This document shows, piece by piece, positions 52,141 through 60,682 of a DNA stretch of 64,000 bases; positions within the stretch are counted from its first letter, which is position 1; every line of letters begins with the position of its first letter. Origin of the DNA: JAPULR01 sp965238215 (GTDB lineage: Bacteria > Chloroflexota > Dehalococcoidia > Lucifugimonadales > GCA-2712585); the NCBI GenBank assembly GCA_965238215.1, contig OZ250180.1:1674001-1738000 (forward strand). Direction: 5' to 3'. The position numbers and the translations under genes are program-made. The notes under the pieces were generated by a model. It worked only from the letters and a program-made list of their open reading frames with translations. It was not told the origin of the DNA and made no database searches.

Positions 52141-52165
52141 CCCTTTTCCGGCCTATTGCTAGAAT
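52137..52165 (+). promoter_or_regulatory. Probable promoter for coaE
   Basis: TTGACC (52137-52142), 17-base spacer, TAGAAT (52160-52165), 28 bases before the start codon. Confidence 0.65.
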
Positions 52166-52192
52166 ACCGTGGGTCTCCATTCGTCTTGAAAC

Positions 52193-52798
52193 ATGCAGGT
52201 AATTGGACTCACCGGAGGTATCGGCACAGGCAAGAGCCAAGCGGCCCGTATTCTGGAAGAACTGGGCGCTGTAGTAATCAACGCCGACGTCCTGGGGCAT
52301 CTGGCATACAGGTCCAACACGGACGGTTGGCGGCGCATAGTAGATGCCTTCGGCCCGGAGGTCGTTGGCCCTGAGGGAGAGATAGACAGGAAACGCCTGG
52401 GAAGGATAGTATTCTCCGCCCCCGGCGCCAAGGCAAAACTGGATGCCATAGCGTGGCCTCAAATTGCCATCCTAGCCCGTAGGCAAATTGAGAACCTTCG
52501 CAAGGAAGAAACTGATACAATAGTGCTCGAAGCCGCCGTTCTGGTGGAGGCCGGATGGGACACGCTGGTGGATGAGGTTTGGGTGACCCATGCTCCCAGG
52601 AACCTGGTGCGACAGCGGTTGAAGCTTCGAGACGGCCTGACGACGGAGGAGATAGATCGTAGAATAGATGCCCAGATCCCCTTCGAGGAGCGGCTCAAGG
52701 AAGGATACATTCCCATAGAAAACGCCTCCACCCCGGAGGCTCTGCGTGACAGGGTTACAACTCTGTGGCGACGCCGAATTAAAGAAAGCGCCGAATAA
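52193..52798 (+). CDS. coaE: Dephospho-CoA kinase
   Basis: Last step of coenzyme A synthesis. 201 residues. P-loop GLTGGIGTGKSQAARIL at the start, the conserved INADVLGHLAYR, IVFSAPGAKAKLDAIAWPQI, VVLEAAVLVEAGWDTLVDEVW-like lid region, and RIDAQIPFEERLKEG. It opens a run coaE-MoxR-NUDIX-VWA with gaps of 1-10 bases. Confidence 0.94.
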   Translation: MQVIGLTGGIGTGKSQAARILEELGAVVINADVLGHLAYRSNTDGWRRIVDAFGPEVVGPEGEIDRKRLGRIVFSAPGAKAKLDAIAWPQIAILARRQIENLRKEETDTIVLEAAVLVEAGWDTLVDEVWVTHAPRNLVRQRLKLRDGLTTEEIDRRIDAQIPFEERLKEGYIPIENASTPEALRDRVTTLWRRRIKESAE

Positions 52799-52800
52799 AA

Positions 52801-53688
52801 ATGGCCAAAATCTCCAATTCCCTCTACAACCAATTCACCATCGAGGAATACGTGGTGGAGCAGGAGCCTTTCTACCTGCCCGTTAGGGACGAGGTGGAGC
52901 TCTTCGAAGCTGCCTACGCCGCCAGCATTCCCATCCTTCTCAAGGGCCCCACCGGTACCGGCAAGACCCGCTTTGTGGAATACATGGCATGGAAACTCAG
53001 CCGACCCATGATGAAGGTCAGCGCCAACTCTGCCAACGGCGAGAACGCACGGGTAATTCCGCTCATAACCATCGCCTGCCACGAAGACCTTACCGCCAGC
53101 GACCTTGTGGGGCGTTACCTGCTTGACGCCGAGGGCACCCGCTGGATCGACGGCCCCCTTACACGCGCCGTCAAGTCCGGCGCCATCTGCTACCTCGACG
53201 AAATCGTCGAGGCCCGCAAGGACACCACCGTGCTTATTCACCCCCTGGCGGACCACCGGCGCGTCCTTCCCGTAGAAAAGCAGGGGCTGGTCCTGGAGGC
53301 CAAGAAGGGCTTCCAGCTTGTCATATCCTACAACCCGGGCTACCAGAGCGCGCTGAAAGACTTGAAGGAGAGCACCCGTCAGAGGTTCATCGCCATTGAA
53401 TTCACCCCGCCCCCGGCGGAGGCGGAGGCGAAGATAATTAAGAAGGAGTCCGGCTGCGCCGACGAGCAGGCCCTTGCCCTGGCCAAACTGGGAGAGAAGA
53501 TCCGCAACCTTCAGGACCACGGTCTAAAGGAAGGCGCCAGCACCCGCGTCCTCATCTACGCCGGCAAGCTCATGACCCACGGCATCTCCGCCCGCCGTGC
53601 TTGCCACGTGGCCGTGGTATGGGGCATCACCGACGACCATGAATTGCAGAGGAGTATTCAAGAGGTGGTCTCATCCATCTTCGAGTAG
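52801..53688 (+). CDS. MoxR-type AAA+ ATPase (CbbQ/NorQ-like)
   Basis: 295 residues. Walker A LLKGPTGTGKTRFVEYMAWK, DLVGRYLLD, Walker B GAICYLDEIVEA, sensor 1 FQLVISYNPGYQSALKDLKE, and the C-terminal STRQRFIAIEFTPP. CbbQ/NorQ ATPases work with a VWA partner (CbbO/NorD) to remodel or metallate a target enzyme. The VWA gene is two genes downstream. Confidence 0.9.
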   Translation: MAKISNSLYNQFTIEEYVVEQEPFYLPVRDEVELFEAAYAASIPILLKGPTGTGKTRFVEYMAWKLSRPMMKVSANSANGENARVIPLITIACHEDLTASDLVGRYLLDAEGTRWIDGPLTRAVKSGAICYLDEIVEARKDTTVLIHPLADHRRVLPVEKQGLVLEAKKGFQLVISYNPGYQSALKDLKESTRQRFIAIEFTPPPAEAEAKIIKKESGCADEQALALAKLGEKIRNLQDHGLKEGASTRVLIYAGKLMTHGISARRACHVAVVWGITDDHELQRSIQEVVSSIFE

Positions 53689-53696
53689 AGGCCCCC

Positions 53697-54284
53697 GTGA
53701 ATGACACCCTTCTCAAGGAACTGGAATCCGTACTGTCCAGCCGTCCGCCCAAACCCATGGACGGCCCCGACGTTCGGCCCGCCGCCGTGCTCCTCCTCGT
53801 CTTCCCCAAGAATGGGCAATACTACGTTCACGTGCAGAAGCGCTCCCGCCACTTGAGGAATCACGCGGGCGAGGCCTGCTTCCCCGGTGGCAAGCCCAAG
53901 CCCCAGGACGAGAGTCTGCTGGCCACGGCCCTGCGGGAAGCCCACGAAGAAGAGGATATCAACCCGGAGGACGTCACCATTCTGGGCCGGCTCAACGACA
54001 CGCCCACCCGCACCGGCTACTCCATGAGGGTTTTCGTGGGAACTATCCCCCAGCCCTATGCGTACCGTCCCAATCCCCAAGAAGTGGACGAGGTGGTGGA
54101 CGTTCCCCTTGCGGCCCTTCAGAGTCCCTCCAACTGGCGGGAAGAAGCCCGATGGCAGGACGGGCGTATGACAACCACCCACGCCTACGCATATGGTCCC
54201 CACATCATATACGGGGCCACAGCCAACGTCATGCGGGAATTCCTGGAAGTCCTGGACCAGGTTAGTCTAAACGGGAGGGCCTGA
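53697..54284 (+). CDS. NUDIX hydrolase, CoA-pyrophosphatase-like
   Basis: 195 residues from GTG 53697. Features of the NudL/CoA pyrophosphatase group: HVQKRSRHLRNHAGEACFPG, then the Nudix box GGKPKPQDESLLATALREAH with EEED, and a C-terminal GPHIIYGATANVMREFLEVL. It would hydrolyse CoA or related diphosphates. Its place inside the CoA-kinase/ATPase cluster suggests co-regulation with coaE, or chance. Confidence 0.88.
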   Translation: MNDTLLKELESVLSSRPPKPMDGPDVRPAAVLLLVFPKNGQYYVHVQKRSRHLRNHAGEACFPGGKPKPQDESLLATALREAHEEEDINPEDVTILGRLNDTPTRTGYSMRVFVGTIPQPYAYRPNPQEVDEVVDVPLAALQSPSNWREEARWQDGRMTTTHAYAYGPHIIYGATANVMREFLEVLDQVSLNGRA

Positions 54285-54285
54285 G

Positions 54286-57200
54286 GTGCAGCAGGGAAGT
54301 TCATTCGTAGCCCATCGCGAGGAGTTGGAGAAGCTTCCTCTCTCCTTCCAGGAGGAGTTTCAGAGAGCGGAAGAGACCCTCAGCTTTATATTCAAAGATG
54401 ACGAGATGGCCTCCTGGGCCCGGGAGACCATGGCCATCTCCACCCGCACCCCTCGGTCCTGGGAGGCAGGCATTGAGTATCTGAAGGCCAGCGGAGAGGT
54501 GGCCAAGTACCTCTCCTTCGCTTCATTCACCCAGTGGACCCGCTGCGGGGCCTACCTCTCCCAGGACTCCCCCACCCTGGCCGTAGCCTACTTCCGAGCC
54601 TCCCCCGCCATAGTTGTCGACCTGCGGCCCCAGCACATCGCCCGGTGGGCCGCCCTCGGCCGCAGCCTGTACAAGGGCACGTGGAAGTCCAGCACCCTAG
54701 CGGCCAAGTTCTTCGAGACTAGCCCCACCCTGGTCAAGAACCTGTCTTTCTGGGACGTGGAAGTCTGCGCCAATCTCATCGAAGCCCTCTCCGCCAAGTC
54801 CTACGACGTGGCCACCGAGTGCCTCGTGATAGGCAGCGACGTACTTCCCCGTATGTCACGGGAGCGGGAACCCTTCCTCGCTCTCTGCCGCACCCTGACC
54901 GACACGGGCTGGCGGGAAGTAAAGGCCTGCTTCCAGGTGGTGGGCCGCGCCCTTCCTCAGGTGGAGGAGAACCAGCGAAGCCGCTTCCTCCGGCTGGCGG
55001 ACCACCTGGCCCGGGAAGGCTCCCGGGAGACCTCCGTATTTCTCGTAAGCGGGTCCGCCGCCCTGGGCAAGATTCGTCCCCAGGCTCAGCAGCACGTGCT
55101 GGACCTGTGCGACAATCTCATGACCGTTTCGCCCCCGGCTGTCCACGCCCTGCTCAACAGCTTGGAATCCGTTCTCGCCCGCATTACTCTGCCCCAGCTG
55201 GATGCCTGGTTCGACCAGGGCATGCGCCTCATCCACGAGAACCCGGATGGCGGTCTGGCCTATTTCAAAGTGGAGTCCTCCACCTCCGAGGGCGTCATCG
55301 ACAGCCTCTCTTCCAGTCTGGAACTGGAACGGGTGAAGGGCATCCTCATGCTCTACTGCCGCGCCCTCTCCGGCGCCGACATCGAGGTGACCGAAAGCAG
55401 CCAGCTGGTGCACAAGGGCATCGGTTGGGTCTCCGAAGGTCACGCCACCACCGAAGGCACCAAGGTGTTCCTGCCGCTAATTATCGACCGTTACGGCAGC
55501 AAGGACGAAAACTTCGGCTGGTACAAGGTCGTATCCACCCACCAGGTGGCTCACCTGGAGTTCGGCAGCTTCCTCTTCGAGTTCGAACGCCCCTCCGCCC
55601 TCTTCCAGGACACCCGTCTGGCCCGGGAAGAGGCTCTAGCGTCTCAGGTGACGGAAGACGAGGAGATGAAGGCTTACGCCCGTGGCTCCGAGTCTGGCTG
55701 GGTTACCGACATTTCCCGCTGCTTCTCCCTCCTCAGCGACAGGAAGCTGGCCCTGGACCTCTTCACCATCCTTGAAGACGGACGCTTGGACTTCCGCGTC
55801 AAAGTCGAATATCCCGGCATGAAGCTCTTCTACAATCGCGTCCAGCAGGACGCCCTCAACGGCCGCCCCACCATCATGGAGATGCCCCTTCGCCAGGCCC
55901 TCGCGGAAATGCTGGTCCGCTTCAGCTTGGAGCAGTACCGCGGCCTGCCCACCCCCAAGCGCTACGCCAAGGCCGTAAGCGTGCTGGCCAAGATCCAGCG
56001 CCGCCTCCGCAGCGTCGACGCCACCGTTGAAGACACCGCCGAGGCCACCCTTCGCGCCTACGACATCCTCTCCCGCATCCCGAACCAGCAGGAGCAGGAA
56101 GACGAGTGGGAGAACCAGGACTTCGACGCCGACGAGGAGTTCTCCGACGAGGAACTGGCCGAGGTGTTGAAAGAGATGGGCCCGCCCTCCGAAGCCCAGG
56201 GGTCCGATGAACAGGACCCCTACGAGTCCCCCGAGGACGTGGACTTCCGCGGCGACTTCAAGCCGGAACTTGTGCAGACCCTCAACCGCATGCGCTCCGG
56301 CGAGGCGCCTCAGGACGCCGACGGCTCCGGCGATCTCACCCAGGAGATGCTGGAGCAGATGCTGCGGGAGAGCGCAGAATTCGGCGACGATCAGGGGGAT
56401 GGCGAGGAGGCCATGGCGGAATTCGCCCAGAACCTCATGAAAGAAGCCGGCGCAACCTCGCCAATGCCCACCGCCGGTCAGGGCTACGGCCCCATGGTGC
56501 ACGTGGACGAGAAGGGTGGGGAGTTGGAAGCCCGCGAGCCGAAGACCTTCGTCTATGACGAATGGGACTTCCGCGCCGCCGACTACAAGCCCAAGTGGTG
56601 TGTCGTCCGCGAAAAGACCGTCGATCAGGGCGACCTCCAGTTCTTCGGCGACACCATGCGCAACTACGCATCGCTGGTCAACGACGTTCGTCGCCAGTTC
56701 GAGCTTGTTATCCCCGAAAGCTTCCGCAAGGTGCGCCGTCAGCCCGACGGCGACGATTTCGACCTGGACGCCTCCATTGAGGCCATGATCGACCGTCGCT
56801 CCGGCATTACCCCGTCCGAAAAGGTCTATTGGTTCCGCAACAAGCAGGAGCGGGACGTGGCCGTTGTCTTCCTGCTGGACATGAGCGCCTCCACGGCTGA
56901 GGCGATTGACGAAGGCCGCCCCTCCATGGGCGACCAGAACGCGCCTGAAGATCCGGTGGAGTACATGATGTGGCTGCGGTCCCGTCGGGAAGGGCTCGTG
57001 CGGCGCCACTACAAGCGGATAATCGACCTGGAAAAGGAAGGCGTCGCCCTTCTCCTTCAGGCCCTCGAGTCCATCGGCGACATCTACGGCATCTACGGCT
57101 TCTCAGGCTATGGCCGGGAGAATGTCGAGTTCTACGTCATCAAGGACGTGGAAGAAAATCTCTCCGACGTGGTCAAGCGGCGTATCGACAAGATTAGTCC

Positions 57201-57540
57201 CCTCCATGCCACCCGCATGGGGCCCGCCATTCGCCACGCCACCGCCAAGCTGGACAAGCAGGATGCCAAGACCAAGATCCTATTCCTCATCAGCGACGGG
57301 CGGCCCCAGGACAGGGGCTACAGCCGGGAGGGCGTGGAGAAGGAATACGCCGTCCACGATACCCACATGGCGCTGGTGGAGGCCAAGCGGCTGGACATAA
57401 CGCCTTTCTGCCTCACGGTGGACAAGTCGGGCCACGACTATCTGAAGGCCATGTGCGGCGACATGAGCTACGAGGTGCTGGAGGACATCTGGACCCTCCC
57501 CCAACGGCTCCCCCAGCTATACCGCAAGCTCACCATCTAG
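54286..57540 (+). CDS. Large VWA-domain protein, NorD/CbbO-like
   Basis: 1084 residues from GTG 54286. Residues 1-590 are helical HEAT/TPR-like repeats (YFRASPAIVVDLRPQHIARW, FFETSPTLVKNLSFWDVEVC recur in form). Residues ~600-700 are strongly acidic and disordered (DEWENQDFDADEEFSDEELA). The C-terminal ~230 residues are a VWA domain with MIDAS DMSAS in VAVVFLLDMSAST, a TRMGPAIRHAT segment and a final ISDGRPQDRGYS. With the MoxR ATPase it is the VWA half of a CbbQO/NorQD-type pair, but with no known client enzyme nearby. Confidence 0.88.
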   Translation: MQQGSSFVAHREELEKLPLSFQEEFQRAEETLSFIFKDDEMASWARETMAISTRTPRSWEAGIEYLKASGEVAKYLSFASFTQWTRCGAYLSQDSPTLAVAYFRASPAIVVDLRPQHIARWAALGRSLYKGTWKSSTLAAKFFETSPTLVKNLSFWDVEVCANLIEALSAKSYDVATECLVIGSDVLPRMSREREPFLALCRTLTDTGWREVKACFQVVGRALPQVEENQRSRFLRLADHLAREGSRETSVFLVSGSAALGKIRPQAQQHVLDLCDNLMTVSPPAVHALLNSLESVLARITLPQLDAWFDQGMRLIHENPDGGLAYFKVESSTSEGVIDSLSSSLELERVKGILMLYCRALSGADIEVTESSQLVHKGIGWVSEGHATTEGTKVFLPLIIDRYGSKDENFGWYKVVSTHQVAHLEFGSFLFEFERPSALFQDTRLAREEALASQVTEDEEMKAYARGSESGWVTDISRCFSLLSDRKLALDLFTILEDGRLDFRVKVEYPGMKLFYNRVQQDALNGRPTIMEMPLRQALAEMLVRFSLEQYRGLPTPKRYAKAVSVLAKIQRRLRSVDATVEDTAEATLRAYDILSRIPNQQEQEDEWENQDFDADEEFSDEELAEVLKEMGPPSEAQGSDEQDPYESPEDVDFRGDFKPELVQTLNRMRSGEAPQDADGSGDLTQEMLEQMLRESAEFGDDQGDGEEAMAEFAQNLMKEAGATSPMPTAGQGYGPMVHVDEKGGELEAREPKTFVYDEWDFRAADYKPKWCVVREKTVDQGDLQFFGDTMRNYASLVNDVRRQFELVIPESFRKVRRQPDGDDFDLDASIEAMIDRRSGITPSEKVYWFRNKQERDVAVVFLLDMSASTAEAIDEGRPSMGDQNAPEDPVEYMMWLRSRREGLVRRHYKRIIDLEKEGVALLLQALESIGDIYGIYGFSGYGRENVEFYVIKDVEENLSDVVKRRIDKISPLHATRMGPAIRHATAKLDKQDAKTKILFLISDGRPQDRGYSREGVEKEYAVHDTHMALVEAKRLDITPFCLTVDKSGHDYLKAMCGDMSYEVLEDIWTLPQRLPQLYRKLTI

Positions 57541-58050
57541 CCCACCCATCGCCTACAAATCCCTTCCCCCTTGATGAGGGAAGGTTAGAGCCTGCCCTCG
57601 TGAAGACGGGGGATGGGGGTGAACCCCGTGCCCGGCAACATTCTCCTCAGTAGGGGTGGCTTGCGAACCGTCCTTCCCCTCCCAACCTACCCCTGGCATT
57701 TCCCCCCTCCCGTTGTCCTCGCGGATGCGGGGACCCATCCCTCCTCTCCGTCCCTTTCCTCCCGTAGGGGCGACCCTTGTGGTCGCCCGCCTCCCCCACC
57801 CGTTCTTCCCCCGCCTATCATTCCTGCGCCCCCTTCTCCCTCCCTCACGTCATTCCGAGCGAAGCGGAGTCGAGGAATCTCGTTGTCTTCGCTCTCTTCA
57901 GTCACCCTCCCCCACTCTTGTCATTCTGGTCGAAGCGAAGAATCTCGCCCTCGTACACTCAAATCCACCCCCGTCACCTTAACGTCGCCAATTCGCTGTT
58001 CCGTTACGTAATCCGTCGATGCTTGCTCGCAATGCATCCTCAAAACCCTA
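57541..58050. other. C+T-rich intergenic repeat region
   Basis: No gene supported. The left part contains CTTCCCCCTTGATGAGGGAA and GGGGGATGGGGGTGA-type sequence, a repeat type common in related genomes; the right part holds two ATTCCGAG/ATTCTGG copies (57849-57890, 57919-57962). The very biased composition produces several false open frames. Confidence 0.6.
57849..57962 (+). repeat. Dispersed ATTCCGAG repeat, copies b and c
   Basis: Copy b: CATTCCGAGCGAAGCGGAGT then CGAGGAATCTCG (57849-57890). Copy c: CATTCTGGTCGAAGCGAAGA then ATCTCG and TACACTCAA (57919-57962). Copy a lies after nuoN at 47768-47810. Confidence 0.75.
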
Positions 58051-58054
58051 TTGC

Positions 58055-58083
58055 TTGACGGAAAAGAACCCGTAGCCTATAAT
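58055..58083 (+). promoter_or_regulatory. Strong promoter for the cytidylate-kinase-like gene
   Basis: TTGACG (58055-58060), 17-base spacer, TATAAT (58078-58083). A second TATAAT follows at 58090. The start codon is about 55 bases downstream. Confidence 0.75.
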
Positions 58084-58137
58084 CCCGCTATAATATTACA
58101 TAATAGGCGTCGGCTTTCCGGCGAAAGGGAGGGCCTC

Positions 58138-58863
58138 ATGGCCATCGTAACCATCGACGGATATCGCGGCAGCGGCAGCACCGAGGTGGGCATCCGCGTC
58201 GCAGAAGCCCTAAACGCCAACTACATAGATAGGCTGCTGCTGAGGAAGGCTGCGGAGAAGGCCCAGGCCCCCATCGGCGAGTTCGTGGGACGGGCCGGTC
58301 GGGAGCACCATCCCACCCGCGGCATTATGGAGAGGATGCAGCGGTTCTTGGAGCGCTGGGTAGACGCCTACTCAAGGAACTCCGTCTACGTGAACCCCTG
58401 GGAGGGCTTTGCCTTCCTGGGCCACTCTAAGGAGATTGACGAGGAACTGGCAAAAATTGCCCGCACCCCCCCCAAGTTCGTAGATGACCAACGGTTCATC
58501 CGGTCCATCGGAGATGCCCTGGAGGAGATGGCCCAGTCCGACAATCTGGTCGTCGTGGGTCGTGGCGGCGGCTCTATGCTGAAGCACTTACCCAATGCTC
58601 TGCATATTGGCCTGGCGGCGCCCTTCGGCACCCGCGTCATTCGCAACATGCGCAAGCACAACTTCACTGCGGTGGAGGCCGGCAAGTTCACCCGCGATAC
58701 AGACGAGGCGCGCCAGCGCTTCTATCGGAAGTTCTTCGACACCAACCCGGACAACCCCGCCCTCTATAGCCTGTCTCTCAACACCCAGTCGCTCCATCCG
58801 GAGCTGGCGACGGAACTCATCGTCAACAGGGCGGAAATGCTGGCCAACGGCCGCCTAAACTAG
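58138..58863 (+). CDS. Cytidylate-kinase-like protein
   Basis: 241 residues from ATG 58138 behind GGGAGG. P-loop-like GYRGSGSTEVGIRVAEALNA at the N-terminus (GxxGSGST replacing the usual GxxGSGKS), then YIDRLLLRKAA and NLVVVGRGGGSMLKHLPNAL, the latter typical of the cytidylate-kinase-like family (PF13189). The Lys of the P-loop is replaced by Thr/Ser as in other members, so nucleotide kinase activity is uncertain. Confidence 0.8.
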   Translation: MAIVTIDGYRGSGSTEVGIRVAEALNANYIDRLLLRKAAEKAQAPIGEFVGRAGREHHPTRGIMERMQRFLERWVDAYSRNSVYVNPWEGFAFLGHSKEIDEELAKIARTPPKFVDDQRFIRSIGDALEEMAQSDNLVVVGRGGGSMLKHLPNALHIGLAAPFGTRVIRNMRKHNFTAVEAGKFTRDTDEARQRFYRKFFDTNPDNPALYSLSLNTQSLHPELATELIVNRAEMLANGRLN

Positions 58864-58888
58864 ACCGCGCGGCGGCGCAAACTAGACT

Positions 58889-60682
58889 TTGCCTGACTTG
58901 ACGCGAGAGTTCGCCCGAATACGCTTTGTACGAGTTGGAATCATACGCCCGGAACGGGATCCCCGTGGCTGGCTGGTGGGGTTCTCGCCTCAATCGATAA
59001 CATCCACGAAGTTCCATCAGTATGGAAGAGGACCGTTTTGTAATTTCCGTATTGCTGAGGAAGATCGTTGGTGTGCGGGAGGCGTATATGTAGTGACTCG
59101 TGGGTCCGCAACTCTGTATGTGGGGGAGTGCAGCAACCTTTCGATAGTATGGAAGCGAATTGGAAGATTGAGACCAGCTTCAGTCCACGCTCGTGGTGGG
59201 CATCAAACTCATTGTCGAATTAACACGGCCATCCTGAACGAAGATAGACGGATGAAGCGGGTCACTCTCTGGTTCCATGCAGTTGAGGGTCGCCTCCAAC
59301 GTCGCGCGGAGAAGAAAAAGCTAATTGATGCCCTTCAACCCCCGTGGAATACAACTAGCTGGAGCCGCTTAAAGATAACGCCTCCAGAGTCTACAGCTCC
59401 AGCCTACAATAATTTTGACGATCCAATTCCGTTGGATGCCTTGTCGCAAAGGATCCAGGTAGCAATTCCACGTCGGATGGCCGCTAGATGGGCCGACGGG
59501 GACCGGGCAAGAGGATTCGAGGAAATCGCCTTCTCGTACGTTGGTGCAATTCGGCCGGATCAGGATGAGTACGGCTGGCTTGTCGAACTTCGGCCCCAGC
59601 GTTTGCGGAATGTTCATCGTCACAATCATGGTGACGGCCCCTTTTGCCGTTTCAGCATCGCCAAAGACGATAGATGGAAGTGTCCCGGTGTCTATGTATT
59701 GGCCGACGGTAGATATCCCCTTTATGTGGGAAAGAGCAAGAATCTATTGGCTATCTGGAATCAAATAGGGCGATTGAGCCAATTTGCGGTACGTGTGGGA
59801 GGCCAACAGACTCATTGTCGCATCAATGCGTCCATACTTCATGCTGTTAAGGAATGGGGAACGAATACTTCCAGCTTGCAGCTTTGGTTCCACTCCATCT
59901 ACGACGAAGGTGAGAGAAGTAGAATCAAGGAGTATCTGGTTGCCTTTCTGAAGCCTCCCTGGAACATGACTAGAGCTAATCGTTCATTTTCTTCTAAACA
60001 TTGGCGAATTGAGGGCCCAATCCTGTGGAATTTATCCAAAGAGAGCATACAATTCTTACTTCCTTGGCTGACACGTAAAGAAGATGGATATGCGGTGATG
60101 GAAAGACGCCTTGCCTTCCATCACGTTGGGACTCTTAAGCCGAAACAGGACGCTTCCGGTGCTGTTGTCGAGGATGTGCCATTCTTCAGGTATCACAAAC
60201 GTGAAAGACTAAAGCCGCATAGGGAGGGCCTAGGACCGTTTTGCAAGTTTAGGATTGCTCAAGAGCGACAGTGGCGTATGGGAGGGGTATACGTACTGGC
60301 AGGGCATGACTCTATACTCTATGTGGGACAGACCAGCAACCTACAGCGTCGCTGGGAGCGATACGGAAACATATCACCGTCGGATTGCTACTTTGGCAGA
60401 CAAACCAACTGCCGACTCAATAACCTTATTCTCCAAGGTTCCAAGAATGGAGTATCATTCCACCTCTGGTTTGCCAGAATTGAAGGAAGTAAGGAGGAAA
60501 GGCTGGACATTGAGATGAAGATGCTGGGTGCTTTACGGCCGCCATTGAATATGGATCACGACATCCTTTGGTCTGGACGGACTATGGTGTGGCGATACAA
60601 TGAAATTAACCGCCTACTTTTTCCAACTCCTGCACCAGCCGCGTCAGCTCCACCAGCGCCGTCGTTACCGAGCGGTACTTGA
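58889..60682 (+). CDS. Protein with three tandem GIY-YIG-like modules
   Basis: 597 residues from TTG 58889. Three repeated modules (about 14-157, 211-360, 404-556) share VGxIxPxxD, GPFCxFxIA, GVYV (GIY) and LYVG (YIG) strands, a CR(I/L)N element and a terminal PPxN. Module 3 (GGVYVLAGHDSILYVGQTSN then LQRRW) keeps the Arg after YIG and a Glu before PPLN. In module 1 the Arg is replaced (SIVW) but a Glu remains. In module 2 (LAIW; IKEYL) both seem lost. So one likely active and two degenerate nuclease domains, by eye. No clear ribosome-binding site; the 5' end may be incomplete. The last ~25 residues are read antisense to cinA. A+T-rich codon use suggests acquisition. Confidence 0.8.
   Translation: MPDLTREFARIRFVRVGIIRPERDPRGWLVGFSPQSITSTKFHQYGRGPFCNFRIAEEDRWCAGGVYVVTRGSATLYVGECSNLSIVWKRIGRLRPASVHARGGHQTHCRINTAILNEDRRMKRVTLWFHAVEGRLQRRAEKKKLIDALQPPWNTTSWSRLKITPPESTAPAYNNFDDPIPLDALSQRIQVAIPRRMAARWADGDRARGFEEIAFSYVGAIRPDQDEYGWLVELRPQRLRNVHRHNHGDGPFCRFSIAKDDRWKCPGVYVLADGRYPLYVGKSKNLLAIWNQIGRLSQFAVRVGGQQTHCRINASILHAVKEWGTNTSSLQLWFHSIYDEGERSRIKEYLVAFLKPPWNMTRANRSFSSKHWRIEGPILWNLSKESIQFLLPWLTRKEDGYAVMERRLAFHHVGTLKPKQDASGAVVEDVPFFRYHKRERLKPHREGLGPFCKFRIAQERQWRMGGVYVLAGHDSILYVGQTSNLQRRWERYGNISPSDCYFGRQTNCRLNNLILQGSKNGVSFHLWFARIEGSKEERLDIEMKMLGALRPPLNMDHDILWSGRTMVWRYNEINRLLFPTPAPAASAPPAPSLPSGT

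Noticed and set aside
55636..57009. 457-residue open frame on the minus strand
   Set aside because: Antisense to the VWA gene, composition typical of a shadow of G+C-rich codons, and the plus-strand frame has clear domains.
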